Below, piece by piece: positions 61,247 to 64,000 of a stretch of 64,000 bases of DNA (the stretch's first letter is position 1; every line of letters starts with the position of its first letter). A program made the position numbers and the translations under genes. The notes under the pieces are model-generated. The model was not told where the DNA came from. It searched no databases and saw only the letters and a list, made by a program, of their open reading frames with translations. The stretch is from Croceitalea rosinachiae (GTDB taxonomy: Bacteria > Bacteroidota > Bacteroidia > Flavobacteriales > Flavobacteriaceae): assembly GCF_031846445.1 (NCBI RefSeq), contig NZ_JAVRHR010000001.1:992001-1056000 (forward strand). Reading direction: 5' to 3'.

Positions 61247-64000
61247 TTATTTATTAGTTTCTGTGGGGGTTTCGCCAAATGCTTCGACATAGCACTTTGT
61301 GAAATATGAGGGACTTGAAAACCCGACCTGAAAAGCGATATCGGACACCCTTCCGGCACCTTGCTCCAATAATTTTTTTGCGCGCTCAAGTCGATATTTA
61401 CGAATGAAGAGGCTTGGGGTTTGATCGGTAATCGAAATCATTTTTCGGTGTAATTGGGATCGGCTCAGATGTATGGCATCTGCCAATTGCTCCACACCAA
61501 AAGTTTCGTCCCCAATTTTTTCTTCGATCTCATCGATCAATTTTTCAAGAAATTGCTGCTCCATTGAAGTGACCGCTATTTCTTTTGGCGAGATCAAGGT
61601 GGTCTGCGCAAATCTTTTTTGAAGCCTTTTTCGGTTGAGGATGAGATTTCTGACCCGGGCTTCCAGTTCCAATTTGTTGAAAGGTTTTGCCAAATAGGCG
61701 TCAGCCTGAATGTTCAATCCTTTGATTTTATCCTCTTCTGAAGCCTTGGCGGTCAACAAAATTACCGGAATATGGGAAGTTGCGTCTTCGTGCTTAATTC
61801 TTTTACAAAGTTCGGTGCCATCCATTTTCGGCATCATCACATCAGACACAATAAGATCAGGCACATGCTCTTTGGCCATTTCAAACCCTTTTTTCCCATT
61901 TTCGGCCTCCAAAATGCTATAATTCTCCAATAACTGGGTTTTGATGTAGGCCCTCATTTCGCTATTGTCCTCGACCAAGAGCACAATTTCATCTGCATCA
62001 CTTTCGGATGAAGGTTCCTCTACAATGAATGGTGCCACAATATGTTCAACGGCCGCTTTGGGGACAGCCTTGAATTTGGCCAATTGGTGTTCCTCTAGAT
62101 GTTCCCTGCCCAAGGAAATGGATATCAAAAACTCCGTACCCTGATCGGGTTTGCTTTTAACTTGAATTTCACCGCCGTGCAGTTCTACCAATTCTTTGGT
62201 GAGGGATAGCCCAATGCCCGTACCTTCATGCTCACGTGACTCCCGGTTATCGGCCTGAAAAAAGCGGTCGAAAATATAAGGTAGTTGTTCTTGGTTAATA
62301 CCGATGCCTGAGTCCTTGATTTTTATGGAGCAGTTAGTTTCTTGCTTTTCTACCGTCACTTCTACTGCGCCTCCCTTTTGGGTGAACTTCATGGCATTGG
62401 ACAAGAGATTGACCAGTATCTTTTCCATCTTATCAGCATCGTAGAAGACGAAAAGCTCTTCCAGGTCACTATTGAATTTCAATTTGATTCCCCTAGAGAC
62501 AGCCATGGAATTGAAGGACTCTGTGATGGCAGAAACCAGTTTGATGATATTTTGCTGACTGGCCCTAAGCTCCAATTTTCCCGCCTCCAATTTTGAAAGG
62601 TCCAACAGCTGGTTGATTAACCGTAAAAGCTGCTTGGCGTTGTTATTGATGAAGGTCAGTTTGTTTTTTTGAACAGGCTTTAAGGTATTGTCTTCTATCA
62701 AATCAGAAGATGGCCCTAGAATTAGAGTCAAGGGTGTTCGCAACTCATGTGAAATATTTGAAAAAAACCGGTTTTTTACTTCGTAAAGCTCTGCGATTTC
62801 CTCTGCTTGGCGTTTGGTTTCTGCTACGGCATTATCAATGGCTTCTTGAAGTAGCAGATTTTTTCTTTTCAGGTTTTTGTTTCGCCATTGGCTAAAGAGA
62901 TAGGTCATCAACCCCAAGGCAAGTATGTAAAAAGGAATGGAAAACTTGTTCCAATACCAAGGAGGGTTTACGGTAAAGCGCACGGTAGCTTCTGCACTTT
63001 CTACAAAATAATCATTCAATGCCTTGACCTTAAAAATATAGTCGCCTGGGGGTAGCGAGGTATATTCTTTTGTGCTTTCTTTTGAAGGAGCACTCCAATT
63101 GTCCTCAAAGCCTTCCAATTTATATTGATATTGCTTGTTTTGAGAATGTTTGTAATTAGGAGAAGTATAGGAAAAGGACAGCAGATTGTTGTTATAAGGT
63201 AAATCATTAAACGTTATCGAATCTGCGGCATTTTGAATTGTATCAGTTGAAGAAGTTATTTCGGTTACCAAAATACTAGGTTTTCCAAGGCTCTTTTCTT
63301 GTTTGGATAAATCAAAATGTACAATTTCATCCAATATCCCAAAGTATAGGTTGCTTCCTGAAGCATGAAAAGTAATCGTAGTGAAAGGATCTTTTAGTTG
63401 GGATGCAGCACTTGAAAAAGGATGATAGATGGCTTGGTAACCTTTGCTGGAGCTATCTAATTCAACAAGCTGTTCTTTAAACGAATTTTTTGTTTTTAAC
63501 CATTTTATGTTTTCTCCCTGACCTGTATATGGATAAAGACTTTCATTTTTTAAACCTAGGTAAGAACTAAAATCCGTGCTCTTCTGAAAAGAGTCTTTGT
63601 TGTCATTATAGCTATAAATGTTACGTTCAGAGGTAATAATAAATACGTCATCACCAAATTTAAATACCCTACAATACCCGGGCGGAACGCCTTTGTCGGT
63701 TCCATAATGCATTACTTTGGCAGTGTCAAAATTGATGCGTTTTTGTTCGTCTGTTGTATAAGTTACTTGGTAAACACCGCTGCTAGTTGTTCCAATCCAA
63801 AACACTCCTTCTTTTAATTGAAGAATTGTTCTTGCACCATTGAAAAATCCTTTTAATTGACCATTAACAGTCCAGCCATTCAACTTATTTGATTGGATTT
63901 GATAAATGCCATCATCAAAGAGGATGGCCATGGAATTTTCATCCTCTAACAAGTGCAGTCCATTCTGGTTTATGTTGCCATTATCTATCTGGGAATCGTC
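61247..64000 (-). CDS. hybrid two-component system regulator (HTCS), N-terminus cut by window
   Basis: At least 917 residues; the frame is open to base 64000, so the start is missing. In order: beta-propeller sensor repeats, a Y_Y_Y domain (KLEGFEDNWSAPS, TSLPPGDYIFKVKALN), one transmembrane helix, HisKA with FFSNISHELRTPLTLILGP, HATPase (NLLSNAMKFT, DSGIGI, GTGIGLSLTKELV), a receiver (LIVSDVMMPKMDG), and an AraC-type HTH (FQVGFSSPSYFTKCY). HTCS proteins sense polysaccharide fragments in the periplasm and switch on degradation loci. The controlled genes are not obvious here. Confidence 0.9.
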   Translation of the reverse strand, partial: DDSQIDNGNINQNGLHLLEDENSMAILFDDGIYQIQSNKLNGWTVNGQLKGFFNGARTILQLKEGVFWIGTTSSGVYQVTYTTDEQKRINFDTAKVMHYGTDKGVPPGYCRVFKFGDDVFIITSERNIYSYNDNKDSFQKSTDFSSYLGLKNESLYPYTGQGENIKWLKTKNSFKEQLVELDSSSKGYQAIYHPFSSAASQLKDPFTTITFHASGSNLYFGILDEIVHFDLSKQEKSLGKPSILVTEITSSTDTIQNAADSITFNDLPYNNNLLSFSYTSPNYKHSQNKQYQYKLEGFEDNWSAPSKESTKEYTSLPPGDYIFKVKALNDYFVESAEATVRFTVNPPWYWNKFSIPFYILALGLMTYLFSQWRNKNLKRKNLLLQEAIDNAVAETKRQAEEIAELYEVKNRFFSNISHELRTPLTLILGPSSDLIEDNTLKPVQKNKLTFINNNAKQLLRLINQLLDLSKLEAGKLELRASQQNIIKLVSAITESFNSMAVSRGIKLKFNSDLEELFVFYDADKMEKILVNLLSNAMKFTQKGGAVEVTVEKQETNCSIKIKDSGIGINQEQLPYIFDRFFQADNRESREHEGTGIGLSLTKELVELHGGEIQVKSKPDQGTEFLISISLGREHLEEHQLAKFKAVPKAAVEHIVAPFIVEEPSSESDADEIVLLVEDNSEMRAYIKTQLLENYSILEAENGKKGFEMAKEHVPDLIVSDVMMPKMDGTELCKRIKHEDATSHIPVILLTAKASEEDKIKGLNIQADAYLAKPFNKLELEARVRNLILNRKRLQKRFAQTTLISPKEIAVTSMEQQFLEKLIDEIEEKIGDETFGVEQLADAIHLSRSQLHRKMISITDQTPSLFIRKYRLERAKKLLEQGAGRVSDIAFQVGFSSPSYFTKCYVEAFGETPTETNK

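Noticed and set aside
1..64000. CRISPR array, rRNA operon or insertion sequence
   Set aside because: No regularly spaced repeats, no rRNA-like stretch, and no transposase-like protein were seen.

Overview
The window looks like a chromosomal segment of a low-GC, gliding, polysaccharide-degrading member of the Flavobacteriaceae (Bacteroidota). Grounds: an SprB-type repeat adhesin with a type B C-terminal T9SS sorting domain next to a PorP/SprF protein; promoters of the Bacteroidota type (TTG, about 20 bp, TAnnTTTG) in front of both tRNA genes and dusB; a hybrid two-component system (HTCS); GH9 and GH2 glycosidases; GIN/DUF2807, Lacal_2735, DUF2452, DUF4199 and DUF6434 proteins; and a Bacteroidetes-type tyrosine recombinase. 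Nothing was searched, so genus is not assigned.

Layout. 1-3704: end of a giant surface adhesin and its SprF partner. 3752-8886: folB, tRNA-Cys, a LysE exporter, a GIN protein, rnr and rpiB; the AT-rich gap between the divergent rnr and rpiB (7861-8454) carries five DnaA-box-like sites. 9168-15652: remnant of an AraC-type regulator, GH9 lipoprotein, zinc-type CDF exporter, ElaA acetyltransferase, a cytosine-methylase/putative endonuclease pair and a secreted hydrolase. 15636-22092: S41 protease, rnpA, M1 and S8 peptidases, metallo-beta-lactamase-fold hydrolase. 22308-34042: permease, antiporter, lepA, outer-membrane receptor, dusB, ABC permease, rbfA and methylmalonyl-CoA epimerase.

34156-51959 is a 17.8-kb integrated island. 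It begins inside the 3' end of a CAU-anticodon tRNA gene, next to a tyrosine recombinase. It ends at a perfect 16-bp copy of that tRNA end (cccaggtgggaccact), after which a rho-independent terminator, probably the tRNA's original one, resumes. It keeps a BfmA/BtgA-like mobilisation protein, a candidate oriT and a TraN fragment, but no relaxase or conjugation machinery was seen. Its cargo is themed on light, UV and oxidative damage: two photolyase-family proteins with DUF2256, TIGR03643 and DUF2452 companions, a FolE-PTPS-SDR set that could make tetrahydrobiopterin, glutathione peroxidase, an FAD amine-oxidase-like enzyme, Dps, DoxX proteins, a fasciclin lipoprotein and a LysR-HTH/methyltransferase fusion.

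The strongest new signal is a 32-bp dyad, TTGTTTAAT-N14-ATTAAACAA, found four times with exactly the same 14-bp spacer. The copies lie upstream of the photolyase operon, between the pterin operon and the amine oxidase gene, upstream of the fasciclin gene, and upstream of a small-protein gene. I did not find a paired copy outside the island. Three of the four transcription units also carry a paralogue of one unfamiliar 70-90-residue basic protein, one copy being broken. This suggests a single island-wide regulon, perhaps controlled by a CarH/LitR/MlrA-type regulator encoded elsewhere.

52363-64000: a membrane LytTR regulator, secreted cupin and EthD-like proteins, a nucleotidyltransferase, a GH2-type glycosidase, a decayed DUF7009 gene, a PAS histidine kinase with a single-domain response regulator, small secreted proteins, and the C-terminal part of an HTCS regulator cut by the window edge.
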